This document shows, piece after piece, positions 1 to 6,836 of a stretch of DNA of 20,246 bases. The notes beneath the pieces are model-generated. The model was not told the DNA's origin and ran no database searches. It saw nothing but the letters and a program-made list of their open reading frames with translations. Source of the DNA: Actinomycetota bacterium (lineage in GTDB: Bacteria; Actinomycetota; Acidimicrobiia; Spongiisociales; ZC4RG35); contig QGUS01000001.1 in NCBI GenBank assembly GCA_003242515.1, positions 1 through 20,246 on the forward strand, written 5' to 3'. Position 1 is the stretch's first letter. The number at the start of each line of letters is the position of its first letter. The position numbers and the translations under genes are program-made.

Positions 1-97
1 ACCCTGCAGTGGTGCTCGTGGACCCGCTGCTGCCGCCACATGCCGCAACGACGAGCGCAAGTGCGATGAGCAGCGTGAGCAATCTCGTGGGTCTCAT
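1..97 (-). CDS. Lipoprotein N-terminus (partial, runs off window)
   Basis: Only the first 32 codons are present. The reading begins at ATG 97 and starts MRPTRLLTLLIALALVVAAC, then continues GGSSGSTSTTAG. This is a classic type II signal peptide: Arg residues, a hydrophobic stretch at about residues 6-17, and a lipobox VAAC with the lipidated cysteine at residue 20. A Gly/Ser/Thr-rich tether follows, as in extracytoplasmic binding proteins. A strong AGGAGG lies 10 bases upstream of the ATG (positions 108-113). The protein should be anchored on the outer face of the membrane. Its functional domain lies outside the window, so substrate and family cannot be named; a solute-binding protein is one possibility only. 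It is separated from glyA by 206 bases and probably has its own promoter. Confidence 0.8.
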   Translation of the reverse strand, partial: MRPTRLLTLLIALALVVAACGGSSGSTSTTAG

Positions 98-135
98 CTG
101 CCTTCTTCCTCCTAGATGGCTCAGGGCCGGCGCCG

Positions 136-141
136 AGTATA
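136..141 (-). promoter_or_regulatory. Possible -10 element for the lipoprotein gene
   Basis: On the - strand this reads TATACT, five of six matches to TATAAT. It lies about 38 bases upstream of the lipoprotein ATG and 22 bases upstream of its Shine-Dalgarno sequence. No convincing -35 hexamer sits at 16-18 bases. The rest of the 98-303 gap shows only a 6-bp inverted repeat (CTGCCA/TGGCAG at 201-218) with no T tract, so a glyA terminator is not clear. Confidence 0.3.
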
Positions 142-303
142 CGAATACTGAACGCCGCGCGTCGCTTCGTTCAACTTTGCTGCACATGCCCCGGGAGATC
201 CTGCCAACCGGGTGGCAGATGATCAGTGGCGCTCAGTGATGGCGTCGGTACGGACCGCCGGGCGGACCAGGGGACCCACGGGCAGGGAGCGGTCTACGGC
301 CGG

Positions 304-1575
304 TCAGACGTGACCGGGGAAGTCGTGGGGATAGGGCGGGAACCGCCGGGCGAGGTCGGCGACATGCTCGGTGAGCCGGGCCAGTTCCGCCTCGTCGTCC
401 CGGGCACGCAGGGCGGCGGTGATCGCCCGCGCCACCTCCACGGCCTCCTCCTCCTTCATCCCCTGGGTGGTCATGGCCGGGGTGCCGATACGCAGACCGG
501 ACGCCCGATAGGGAGGCCGGGGGTCGTTGGGGATGGTGTTGAAGTTGAGGGTGATGCCGATCCGGTCCAATAGCTTCGCCGCGTCCCGACCGGTCAGGTC
601 GGGATCGACGGAACGCAGGTCGATCAGGAACAGGTGGTTGTCGGTGCCGCCCGAGACGACCCGCACGCCCTCGCCCATCACCGTTTCCGCCATGGCCCTG
701 GCGTTGGCCACGATCTGCTCGGTGTAGTCGTGGAACGACGGCTGCATGGCCTCGTGGAAGCAGACGGCCTTGGCCGCGATCTGCGACTCGATCGGGCCGC
801 CCTGGGCGTTGGGGAACACCGCCTTGCTCATGATCTCGCCGTACTCCTCACGGGCGAGGATCATGCCGCCACGCGGGCCGCGCAGGGCCTTGTGGGTGGT
901 GGCGGTGACGATGTCGGCGTGCGGCACGGGGGATGGGTGCGACCGCCCCGCCACCAGCCCGATGAAGTGGGCCGCGTCGACCATGAACACCGCACCGATC
1001 TCGTCGGCGATGGAACGGAAGGCGGCGAAGTCGAGGTGACGGGAGTATGCGGAGTAGCCGGCCAGGAGGATCTTGGGCCGGTGCTCCAGGGCGAGCCTGC
1101 GCACCTCCTCCATGTCGACCATCTCGGTCTCGGGGTCGACGCCGTAGGCGACGAACTCGTAGTACAGGCCGGAGAAGTTCACGGGCGAGCCGTGGGTGAG
1201 GTGCCCGCCGTGGTCGAGACGCATGCCCAGCACCTTGTCACCCGGCTCGAGCAGGGCGAAGTAGACGGCCATGTTGGCCTGGGCACCGGAGTGGGGCTGG
1301 ACGTTGGCGTACTCGGCGCCGAACAGCTCCCGGGCCCGATCGATGGCCAGCTGCTCCAGCTCGTCCACCACCTGGCAGCCCTCGTAGTACCTCTTCCCCG
1401 GGTAACCCTCGGCGTACTTGTTGGTGAACACCGATCCGGAGGCGGCCATGACCGCCGGGGACGCGAAGTTCTCGGAGGCGATGAGGTGGATGTGGGTGTT
1501 CTGGCGCTCCAGGTCCTTGCGGATCAGTCCGGCAACGACCGGATCGACAGACTCGATCGGGTCCATGGAGATCAT
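304..1575 (-). CDS. glyA: Serine hydroxymethyltransferase
   Basis: This PLP enzyme interconverts serine and glycine while passing a one-carbon unit to tetrahydrofolate, in the cytoplasm. The 423-residue product is normal length. Family signatures include HLIASENF (about residues 30-37), NKYAEGYPGKRYYEG (52-66), the VDAAHFIGLVAG segment near 199-210, and the PLP-binding TTHKALRGPRGG with the Schiff-base lysine at 229. The start is ATG 1575, 16 bases after the sua5 stop; a second ATG at 1566 is also possible and neither has a strong Shine-Dalgarno. It is the last gene of the rho-rpmE-prfA-prmC-sua5-glyA run. The sua5/glyA pairing next to prfA is common in actinobacteria, where the ATP synthase operon often follows; here a lipoprotein gene follows instead. 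Confidence 0.97.
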   Translation of the reverse strand: MISMDPIESVDPVVAGLIRKDLERQNTHIHLIASENFASPAVMAASGSVFTNKYAEGYPGKRYYEGCQVVDELEQLAIDRARELFGAEYANVQPHSGAQANMAVYFALLEPGDKVLGMRLDHGGHLTHGSPVNFSGLYYEFVAYGVDPETEMVDMEEVRRLALEHRPKILLAGYSAYSRHLDFAAFRSIADEIGAVFMVDAAHFIGLVAGRSHPSPVPHADIVTATTHKALRGPRGGMILAREEYGEIMSKAVFPNAQGGPIESQIAAKAVCFHEAMQPSFHDYTEQIVANARAMAETVMGEGVRVVSGGTDNHLFLIDLRSVDPDLTGRDAAKLLDRIGITLNFNTIPNDPRPPYRASGLRIGTPAMTTQGMKEEEAVEVARAITAALRARDDEAELARLTEHVADLARRFPPYPHDFPGHV

Positions 1576-1591
1576 GGCCCGAGGCTAGCCG

Positions 1592-2155
1592 TCAGATGTC
1601 GACCGGCCCACGGCGCAGGACGACGGGACGGGGGCCGGTGGCGTCGACCACGGTGGACGGACGGCCGCCCGGACACGACCCGGGGACGTAATGGACCCGG
1701 TCGCCGAACACCGCCCTCGCCTCGGTGTCGTCCATGGTGTCGGGACGACCGGACAGGTTGGCGGAGGTGACCGACATCGGACCGGCGGCCTCGAGGAGCT
1801 CCAGCGCCACCGGGTGGGCGGGGACGCGGATCCCCACGGTGCGGGCGTTCCGGTCACCGACCCAGTCGGGGAGGATCACCCTGGCGTGGACGACGAGGGT
1901 GAGGGCGCCCGGCCAGTGGGCGCGGGCCAGCTCCAGGGCATACCCGTCGATCTCCCCCAGCTCCCGGGCCGTCTCCAGCGACGCCACCAGGATGCCGATC
2001 GGCCGAGCGGGAGGCCGGCCCTTGAGCTCGAACAGCCGCGCCACCGCTTCCTCCTGGAGGGGGTCGACGCCGATGCCGTAGACCGTGTCGGTGGGCAGGC
2101 CCACCACACCGCCGGCGCGGACCACCTCGACGGCCCGGGCGATCTCGGGTGTCAC
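1592..2155 (-). CDS. tsaC: L-threonylcarbamoyladenylate synthase (Sua5/YrdC/TsaC family)
   Basis: The enzyme makes threonylcarbamoyl-AMP from threonine, bicarbonate and ATP, the first step of the t6A37 modification of ANN-decoding tRNAs. The 187-residue product is a single YrdC domain without the C-terminal Sua5 extension. It shows PTDTVYGIG (residues 21-29), LKGRP (44-48), RPIGILV (51-57), SVTSANLSG (128-136) and STVVD (167-171), all typical of the family. I chose the GTG start at 2155 because it overlaps the prmC stop as GTGA, has GGGAG about 9 bases upstream, and puts the first helix where homologues begin. A longer reading from 2230 would overlap prmC by about 80 bases and adds a non-conserved stretch. 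It is probably translationally coupled to prmC. Confidence 0.95.
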   Translation of the reverse strand: MTPEIARAVEVVRAGGVVGLPTDTVYGIGVDPLQEEAVARLFELKGRPPARPIGILVASLETARELGEIDGYALELARAHWPGALTLVVHARVILPDWVGDRNARTVGIRVPAHPVALELLEAAGPMSVTSANLSGRPDTMDDTEARAVFGDRVHYVPGSCPGGRPSTVVDATGPRPVVLRRGPVDI

Positions 2156-2883
2156 GGCCTCACTCCCACCACGTATCGGTCCTTTCCGGCGAGGTCCTTC
2201 CTCACCTCCGCGGGGATCCCATCGAAGCACGCTGCCGCGGCCTCACCCTGGGTCTCACCGATCTCGACGATCACCACTCCCCCGCTCTTCAGCCACCGCG
2301 CCGCCTCCGCCCCGATGCGCTCGACGATCTCGAGACCGGTGGGGCCGGCGATAAGGGCGACACGGGGCTCCCGCTTGACGTCGACGGGAAGATCCTCGAA
2401 CTCGTGCTCGGCCACATACGGCGGGTTGGCGACCAGGAGGTCGACCTTCCCCCTGAGGGAGTCCGGGAGCGGCTCGAAGAGGTCGCCCTGGTGCCAGGAG
2501 ACCTCGAGGCCGGTGCGCCCGGCGTTGAGCCTGGCCACGTCGAGGGCATCGGCGGAGATGTCGGTGGCGTGCACCTCGGCGGCGGGGAACGCCTGCTTCA
2601 GGGACAGGGCGAGGGCACCCGACCCGGTGCACAGGTCGACTATCACCTTCGGGTCGGAGGCGAGCCTGCAGGCCAGCTCGTAGAGGCCTTCGGTCTCCGG
2701 CCTGGGGACGAGGACGCGCTCGTCCACGACCAGGTCGAGGTAGGCGAAGGCGGCGGTCCGTTCCAGGTACTGCAGGGGCTCCCCGTCCAGACGCCGCTCG
2801 ACGAGGGACCGGAGATGGGCCTCGTCCCGCGCCACGGCACGGAGACGGCGAATCTCGTGCTCGGGGAGCGGATGGGGGGTCAC
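2152..2883 (-). CDS. prmC: Peptide chain release factor N5-glutamine methyltransferase
   Basis: PrmC methylates the glutamine of the GGQ motif in release factors, using S-adenosylmethionine. The substrate gene prfA lies directly upstream and overlaps it by four bases (GTGA). The product from GTG 2883 is 243 residues. It contains the LVPRPETE motif (58-65), SAM-binding DLCTGSGALAL (83-93), an acidic strand-end ATDIS (106-110), and the catalytic NPPY (153-156) that holds the target glutamine. The family is usually about 270-290 residues. Here the N-terminal helical domain before the PLQYL motif is shortened to roughly 35 residues, and no in-frame ATG, GTG or TTG lies just upstream to lengthen it. 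The catalytic Rossmann domain looks complete. Confidence 0.95.
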   Translation of the reverse strand: MTPHPLPEHEIRRLRAVARDEAHLRSLVERRLDGEPLQYLERTAAFAYLDLVVDERVLVPRPETEGLYELACRLASDPKVIVDLCTGSGALALSLKQAFPAAEVHATDISADALDVARLNAGRTGLEVSWHQGDLFEPLPDSLRGKVDLLVANPPYVAEHEFEDLPVDVKREPRVALIAGPTGLEIVERIGAEAARWLKSGGVVIVEIGETQGEAAAACFDGIPAEVRKDLAGKDRYVVGVRP

Positions 2884-3941
2884 TTGCCGGATGAGAGCTG
2901 CTTGGCCTGCTGGTCGGCGGCCAGGGCCTCCACGAACTCGTCGAGGTCGCCCTCGAGGACCTGGTCGAGCCGGCGGATGGTCAGGCCGATGCGGTGGTCG
3001 GTGACCCGATTCTCCTTGTAGTTGTAGGTGCGGATCTTCTCCGACCGCTCGCCCGTGCCGACCTGAGACCGACGCTCTCCGGAGAGCTCGGCCTGCGCCC
3101 GCTCCTGCTCCATCTGGAGGAGCCGGGAGCGGAGGATGCGGAACGCCTTCTCCTTGTTCTGCAACTGGGACTTCTCGTCCTGCACCGACACCACAAGGCC
3201 GGTGGGGATGTGGGTGAGCCGGACCGCGGAGTCGGTGGTGTTCACGGACTGCCCGCCCGGGCCGGTGGACCGGAAGACGTCGACTCGCACGTCGTTGGGG
3301 TCGATCTGGACGTCCACCTCTTCCGCCTCCGGGAGGACCGCCACCGTGGCGGTGGAGGTGTGGATGCGGCCCTGCGACTCGGTCTTCGGGACGCGCTGCA
3401 CCCGGTGCACGCCGCCCTCCCACTTGAGGCGGGACCAGGCGCCACGCCCCTTGATGGCGAGGACGATCTTGTCGTAGCCGCCCGCCTCGGAGGGCGCGGC
3501 GTCGAGCTGCTCCACCAGGAAGCCGTGACGCTCCGCGTACTTGGTGAACATTCGCGCCAGGTCGCCCGCCCAGATGGCGGCCTCGTCGCCGCCGGCGGCG
3601 GAGCGGATCTCGAGGATGACGTTCTTGTCGTCGTTGGGGTCCGCCGGGATGATCTCGCGGCGGATCTTCTCCTCCAGCTCGGCGGCCTCCCTGGCCAGGG
3701 CGTCAGCCAGCTTGGCCATGTCGGGGTCGGAGGCCATGGACCGGGCCTCCTGGAGGTCGGCGACCGTACGCCGCCAGGTGCGGATGTCGGCGACGAGGTC
3801 CTTCAGATCGGAGTGCCGCTTGCCGACCGACGCGATCTTCTGCGGGTCGGACAGGACGGCAGGATCGGCCATCGAGGCCTCGAGCTCCTCGAAGGCCCTC
3901 TCGATCTCGGCGAGCCGGTCGGTGAACGCCTTGTCGCTCAT
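2880..3941 (-). CDS. prfA: Peptide chain release factor 1
   Basis: RF1 recognises UAA and UAG in the ribosomal A site and triggers release of the finished peptide. The 353-residue product is normal length. The codon-recognition tripeptide is PKT at residues 185-187 (within RVPKTESQGRIHTS), fitting the PxT pattern of RF1 rather than SPF of RF2. The catalytic GGQ is at 229-231 in STGPGGQSVNTTDSAVR. A coiled-coil-like N-terminal domain spans about 1-95. The ATG at 3941 overlaps the stop of the DUF1385 gene as ATGA, and the gene's own stop overlaps the GTG of prmC. RF1 is therefore made next to its modifying enzyme. A much longer upstream reading in the same frame runs antiparallel-free through the DUF1385 gene and is not credible. 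Confidence 0.97.
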   Translation of the reverse strand: MSDKAFTDRLAEIERAFEELEASMADPAVLSDPQKIASVGKRHSDLKDLVADIRTWRRTVADLQEARSMASDPDMAKLADALAREAAELEEKIRREIIPADPNDDKNVILEIRSAAGGDEAAIWAGDLARMFTKYAERHGFLVEQLDAAPSEAGGYDKIVLAIKGRGAWSRLKWEGGVHRVQRVPKTESQGRIHTSTATVAVLPEAEEVDVQIDPNDVRVDVFRSTGPGGQSVNTTDSAVRLTHIPTGLVVSVQDEKSQLQNKEKAFRILRSRLLQMEQERAQAELSGERRSQVGTGERSEKIRTYNYKENRVTDHRIGLTIRRLDQVLEGDLDEFVEALAADQQAKQLSSGK

Positions 3942-4912
3942 GCGGGCAGCACGGAACGACGGACTTCCAGCGCCACCTCGGGGACGCCGCCCCTGCCGAT
4001 CACCTCCCGGGCGGCGTCGTCGTCGAGCGCCACGAGGAGAGAGGTTATGGCGACCTCGATCTGGTCCTCGGCCGGCCACGAGGTGGTCAGCTTCTGCAGC
4101 CACAGCCCTGGCTTGGCGAGGATCCGGGCGAGCGTGCCGTCGGGCCGGGTGCCGGAGAAGCGGAGCAGCTCGTAGGCGAGGCCGGCGATCACGGGGATGC
4201 CGGCGAGGCGGGAGGCCACCAGCCAGACGGCCCCGTCGGGGATTCCGAGGAACGTGAAGAGGATGATCGAGCCGAGCACGACGATGAGCAGGAACGAGGT
4301 GCCACAGCGTGGGTGCTCGGGCCGGTAGCGGGAGACCGACTCGACGGACAGGGGCTCGCCCGCCTCGTAGGCGTGGATCGACATGTGCTCGGCCCCGTGG
4401 AACTCGAAGACCCTGGCGATCTCCCTGGAGCGGCCGATCGCCCAGATGTACCCGATGAACAGGACCAGCCGGGTGACGCCCTCGACGGTGTTGAACAGCA
4501 GCGTCGACTCGCCGGCGACCCAGCGGGCCACCATCGCCGGGAGCAGGATGAACACGGCTGCGAAGAACACGATGGCGATCACCATCGTCCAGCCGATCTG
4601 CGCCGCGGTCAGCTCCTCCTCGTCCTCGTCGGCGGCCATCTGGGCCGACCAGCCGAGGGCCTTGTAGCCGAGGACGAGGGAGTCCCACAGCACCACCACG
4701 CCCCGGAGGAAGGGGATGCGGGCGGCGCGGTTCCGCTCCGACGGCCTGGGGAGGGGATCGCGCCGGGCGACGATGGTGCCGTCGGGCTTCCGCACCGCGA
4801 CCGACCAGGCGGCCGGGGCGCGCATCATCACGCCCTCGATTACCGCCTGGCCTCCGACCGTCCTGGCCGGGTCGATGTGCCCGCCCGAGGGCGGATGCTC
4901 ACTCGCCGTCAG
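3938..4912 (-). CDS. DUF1385 (YqhQ-like) membrane protein; start codon unclear
   Basis: This is a DUF1385 family protein of unknown function, often found beside rpmE/prfA. The hallmark GGQAVIEGVMMR is present (residues 20-31 in the reading given), as is the conserved block FEFHGAEHMSIHAYE (169-183) followed by HPRCGTSF (200-207). These His/Glu/Cys residues could bind metal, which is inference. Hydrophobic segments near 107-127, 147-160, 206-224 and 229-250 indicate a multi-pass inner membrane protein. The left end overlaps prfA as ATGA. No in-frame ATG, GTG or TTG lies between the rpmE stop region and the GVMM motif. I used CTG 4912, which has GAGG six bases upstream; the first standard codon, GTG 4831, would cut off the conserved motif. 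A GTGA overlap at 4902-4899 exists but is in another frame. Confidence 0.85.
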   Translation of the reverse strand: MTASEHPPSGGHIDPARTVGGQAVIEGVMMRAPAAWSVAVRKPDGTIVARRDPLPRPSERNRAARIPFLRGVVVLWDSLVLGYKALGWSAQMAADEDEEELTAAQIGWTMVIAIVFFAAVFILLPAMVARWVAGESTLLFNTVEGVTRLVLFIGYIWAIGRSREIARVFEFHGAEHMSIHAYEAGEPLSVESVSRYRPEHPRCGTSFLLIVVLGSIILFTFLGIPDGAVWLVASRLAGIPVIAGLAYELLRFSGTRPDGTLARILAKPGLWLQKLTTSWPAEDQIEVAITSLLVALDDDAAREVIGRGGVPEVALEVRRSVLPA

Positions 4913-5144
4913 ACTGCGCCTCGGAACCGCCCGCCGTGAACGAGGTCTTGCCGTAGCGCTTCTGGAAGCGCTCGACGCGACCACCGCTGTCCACCAGCTT
5001 CTGCTTGCCGGTGAAGAACGGGTGGCACTCGTTGCACAGCTCGATGTGCATCTCGCCGGGCTTGGTGCTCCGGGTCTCGAAGGTGTTGCCACACGAGCAG
5101 ATCACCCGCGTGACGTCGTAGTTGGGATGGATGTCCGCTTTCAT
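4899..5144 (-). CDS. rpmE: 50S ribosomal protein L31, zinc-binding type
   Basis: L31 is a surface protein of the large ribosomal subunit that helps bridge the two subunits. The 81-residue product carries the zinc ligands of the C+ form: CSC at residues 16-18 and CNEC at 37-40. HPFFTGKQKLVD follows, as in the family. The ATG at 5144 is preceded by GGAG five bases away. It lies 14 bases downstream of rho, the usual actinobacterial pairing. The C-terminus has a short Ser/Gly/Glu tail (residues 70-81) beyond the conserved core. The presence of all four cysteines suggests that a zinc-free paralogue, if one exists, is elsewhere in the genome under zinc control. Confidence 0.97.
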   Translation of the reverse strand: MKADIHPNYDVTRVICSCGNTFETRSTKPGEMHIELCNECHPFFTGKQKLVDSGGRVERFQKRYGKTSFTAGGSEAQSDGE

Positions 5145-5158
5145 GATGTCTCCGAATC

Positions 5159-6670
5159 TCAGCCGCTGCTCTTCGCCACCTCGGCGAGGAACTCCTTGTT
5201 GGACTTGGTCGTCTTGAGCCGGTCGATGAGAAGCTCCAGCGCAGCGCCCGGCTCGAGAGCGAGCAGGACTCTACGCAGCCTCCAGACCTGGGCAAGCTCG
5301 TCTGGGTCGAACAGCAACTCTTCCTTCCGTGTTCCCGACGACTCGATGTCCACCGCGGGGTAGATCCGCTTGTCGGCGAGCTTCCGGTCGAGCCTGAGCT
5401 CCATGTTGCCGGTGCCCTTGAACTCCTCGAAGATGACCTCGTCCATCTTGGAGCCCGTCTCCACCAGGGCGGTGGCGAGGATGGTGAGCGAGCCGCCCTC
5501 CTCGATGTTCCGGGCGGCGCCGAAGAACCGCTTCGGCGGGTACAGGGCCTGGGAGTCGACACCACCGGACAGGATTCGACCGGACGCCGGCGTGGCCAGG
5601 TTGTGGGCACGGGCGAGACGGGTGATGGAGTCGAGGACGATGACCACGTCCATCCCCATCTCCACCAGCCGCTTGGCCCGCTCGATGGCCAGCTCGGAGA
5701 CCTGGGTGTGCTCCTCGGCGGGCCGGTCGAAGGTCGAGTAGATGACCTCGCCCTTGACGGACCGCTGCATGTCGGTCACCTCCTCCGGGCGCTCGTCGAC
5801 CAGCACCACCATCAGGTAGCACTCGGGGTTGTTGATCGAGATCGCCTGAGCGACCTCCTGGAGGACGGTCGTCTTGCCGGCCTTGGGCGGGGAGACGATC
5901 AGGCCTCGCTGCCCCTTCCCGATCGGGGCGATCAGGTCGATGATCCGAGTGAGGATGTTGTTCGGCTTGCCCGGGACCTCGAGGCGGAGCCGCTCGTCCG
6001 GGAACAGCGGGGTGAGGTTCTCGAACTTCGGCCGGTTCATGGCCTCTTCGGGATCCATCCCGTTGACCTTGTCGACCCGGACCAGGGCCGGGAACTTCTC
6101 CTTGGAGCGGGGCGGGCGGATGGGCCCGGAGACGATGTCGCCCTTGCGGATCCGGTACTTGCGGATCTGGTTGGCGGAGACGTAGACGTCCTTGTCGCCG
6201 GCCTTGTAGCCGGTGACCCGGAGGAAGCCGTAGCCCTCGGGGAGGATGTCGAGCAGGCCCTCGCGGACCTCCAGCTCCTCCTCGGGGATCATCTCGTCCT
6301 CGTTGGCGCCCCCACCGCCACCACGGCGGCGGTCACGGCGACGGCGGCGACCGCCCTCGCCCTGGCGCTGCTGCGGGGCCTCCCCGGACTCGTCCCCTTC
6401 GGCAGCGTCGCCTTCCTCGGACTCGTCGGCGGACTCGGCGTCGCCCTCATCGTCGGCGGCCGGCGTCTCGGGACGCTCGGTGCGCGGCGTGGCGCGGGGA
6501 AGGTCGACGTCGGACGCCGGGGCCTCCTCCTCTACGGCCACGCCCCCGGCCTCCATGATGGCGGAGATCAACTTGGACTTCTGGAGTCCGTCAGCCTCGA
6601 TCCCGACGGCCTGGGCGATCTGCCTGAGTTCTTCGATCGACTTGCTCTGCAACTGAGCTCGTGTGGTCAT
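5159..6670 (-). CDS. rho: Transcription termination factor Rho
   Basis: Rho is a hexameric RNA helicase/ATPase that ends transcription. The 503-residue product begins at ATG 6670, preceded by AAGGA five bases upstream. Domains in order: a Rho_N helical domain (about 5-42); a low-complexity insert (about 46-125) that is acidic, then switches to an Arg run and Gly run near 108-121; an OB-type RNA-binding domain (about 135-200); and the RecA-like motor. Walker A is PPKAGKTT (261-268), Walker B is VVIVLD (342-347), and the R-loop and catalytic region spans GGSLTILATALVETGSKMDE (392-411). Charged N-terminal inserts of this kind are known from Micrococcus and Mycobacterium Rho and extend RNA binding. 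A 166-base leader separates it from thrC, so it likely has its own promoter. Confidence 0.98.
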   Translation of the reverse strand: MTTRAQLQSKSIEELRQIAQAVGIEADGLQKSKLISAIMEAGGVAVEEEAPASDVDLPRATPRTERPETPAADDEGDAESADESEEGDAAEGDESGEAPQQRQGEGGRRRRRDRRRGGGGGANEDEMIPEEELEVREGLLDILPEGYGFLRVTGYKAGDKDVYVSANQIRKYRIRKGDIVSGPIRPPRSKEKFPALVRVDKVNGMDPEEAMNRPKFENLTPLFPDERLRLEVPGKPNNILTRIIDLIAPIGKGQRGLIVSPPKAGKTTVLQEVAQAISINNPECYLMVVLVDERPEEVTDMQRSVKGEVIYSTFDRPAEEHTQVSELAIERAKRLVEMGMDVVIVLDSITRLARAHNLATPASGRILSGGVDSQALYPPKRFFGAARNIEEGGSLTILATALVETGSKMDEVIFEEFKGTGNMELRLDRKLADKRIYPAVDIESSGTRKEELLFDPDELAQVWRLRRVLLALEPGAALELLIDRLKTTKSNKEFLAEVAKSSG

Positions 6671-6763
6671 GAGATCCTTCGCGACTCGTCCCGTGAGGGA
6701 GCAATCGGATAGGTACATCCGCAGGCATAGGGGACACCGGGGAGTGCACGAATGCTGCGGGAG

Positions 6764-6792
6764 TTGCCACCGACGGGTTGGCCCGGTGACAA
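6764..6792 (-). promoter_or_regulatory. Hairpin in the rho leader
   Basis: On the - strand RNA, TTGTCACCG and CGGTGGCAA form a 9-bp stem (one G-U pair) around an 11-base loop. The fourth pair is G-U only in the - strand transcript; in the + strand it would be a C-A mismatch. No T tract follows, so it is not a standard intrinsic terminator. It sits between thrC and rho, 94 bases upstream of the rho ATG, and could act in rho autoregulation or as a thrC 3' end. Function is inference. Confidence 0.4.
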
Positions 6793-6836
6793 CTGAATGT
6801 TACCCGGGCGCCGCGCTTCCGCAAAGCCCGTAGCGG

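Noticed and set aside
201..218. CTGCCA/TGGCAG hairpin as glyA terminator
   Set aside because: Six-bp stem, no T tract, and about 85 bases from the stop; too weak to call.
634..1770. Long + strand reading (378 codons) opposite glyA and sua5
   Set aside because: It mirrors codon structure of two clear - strand genes in high-GC DNA, is rich in Gly/Asp/Val/His/Arg without domain signatures, and crosses a gene boundary.
2880..4688. Extended 602-codon version of prfA
   Set aside because: The added N-terminal part is the DUF1385 gene read in a wrong frame; RF1 begins cleanly at ATG 3941.
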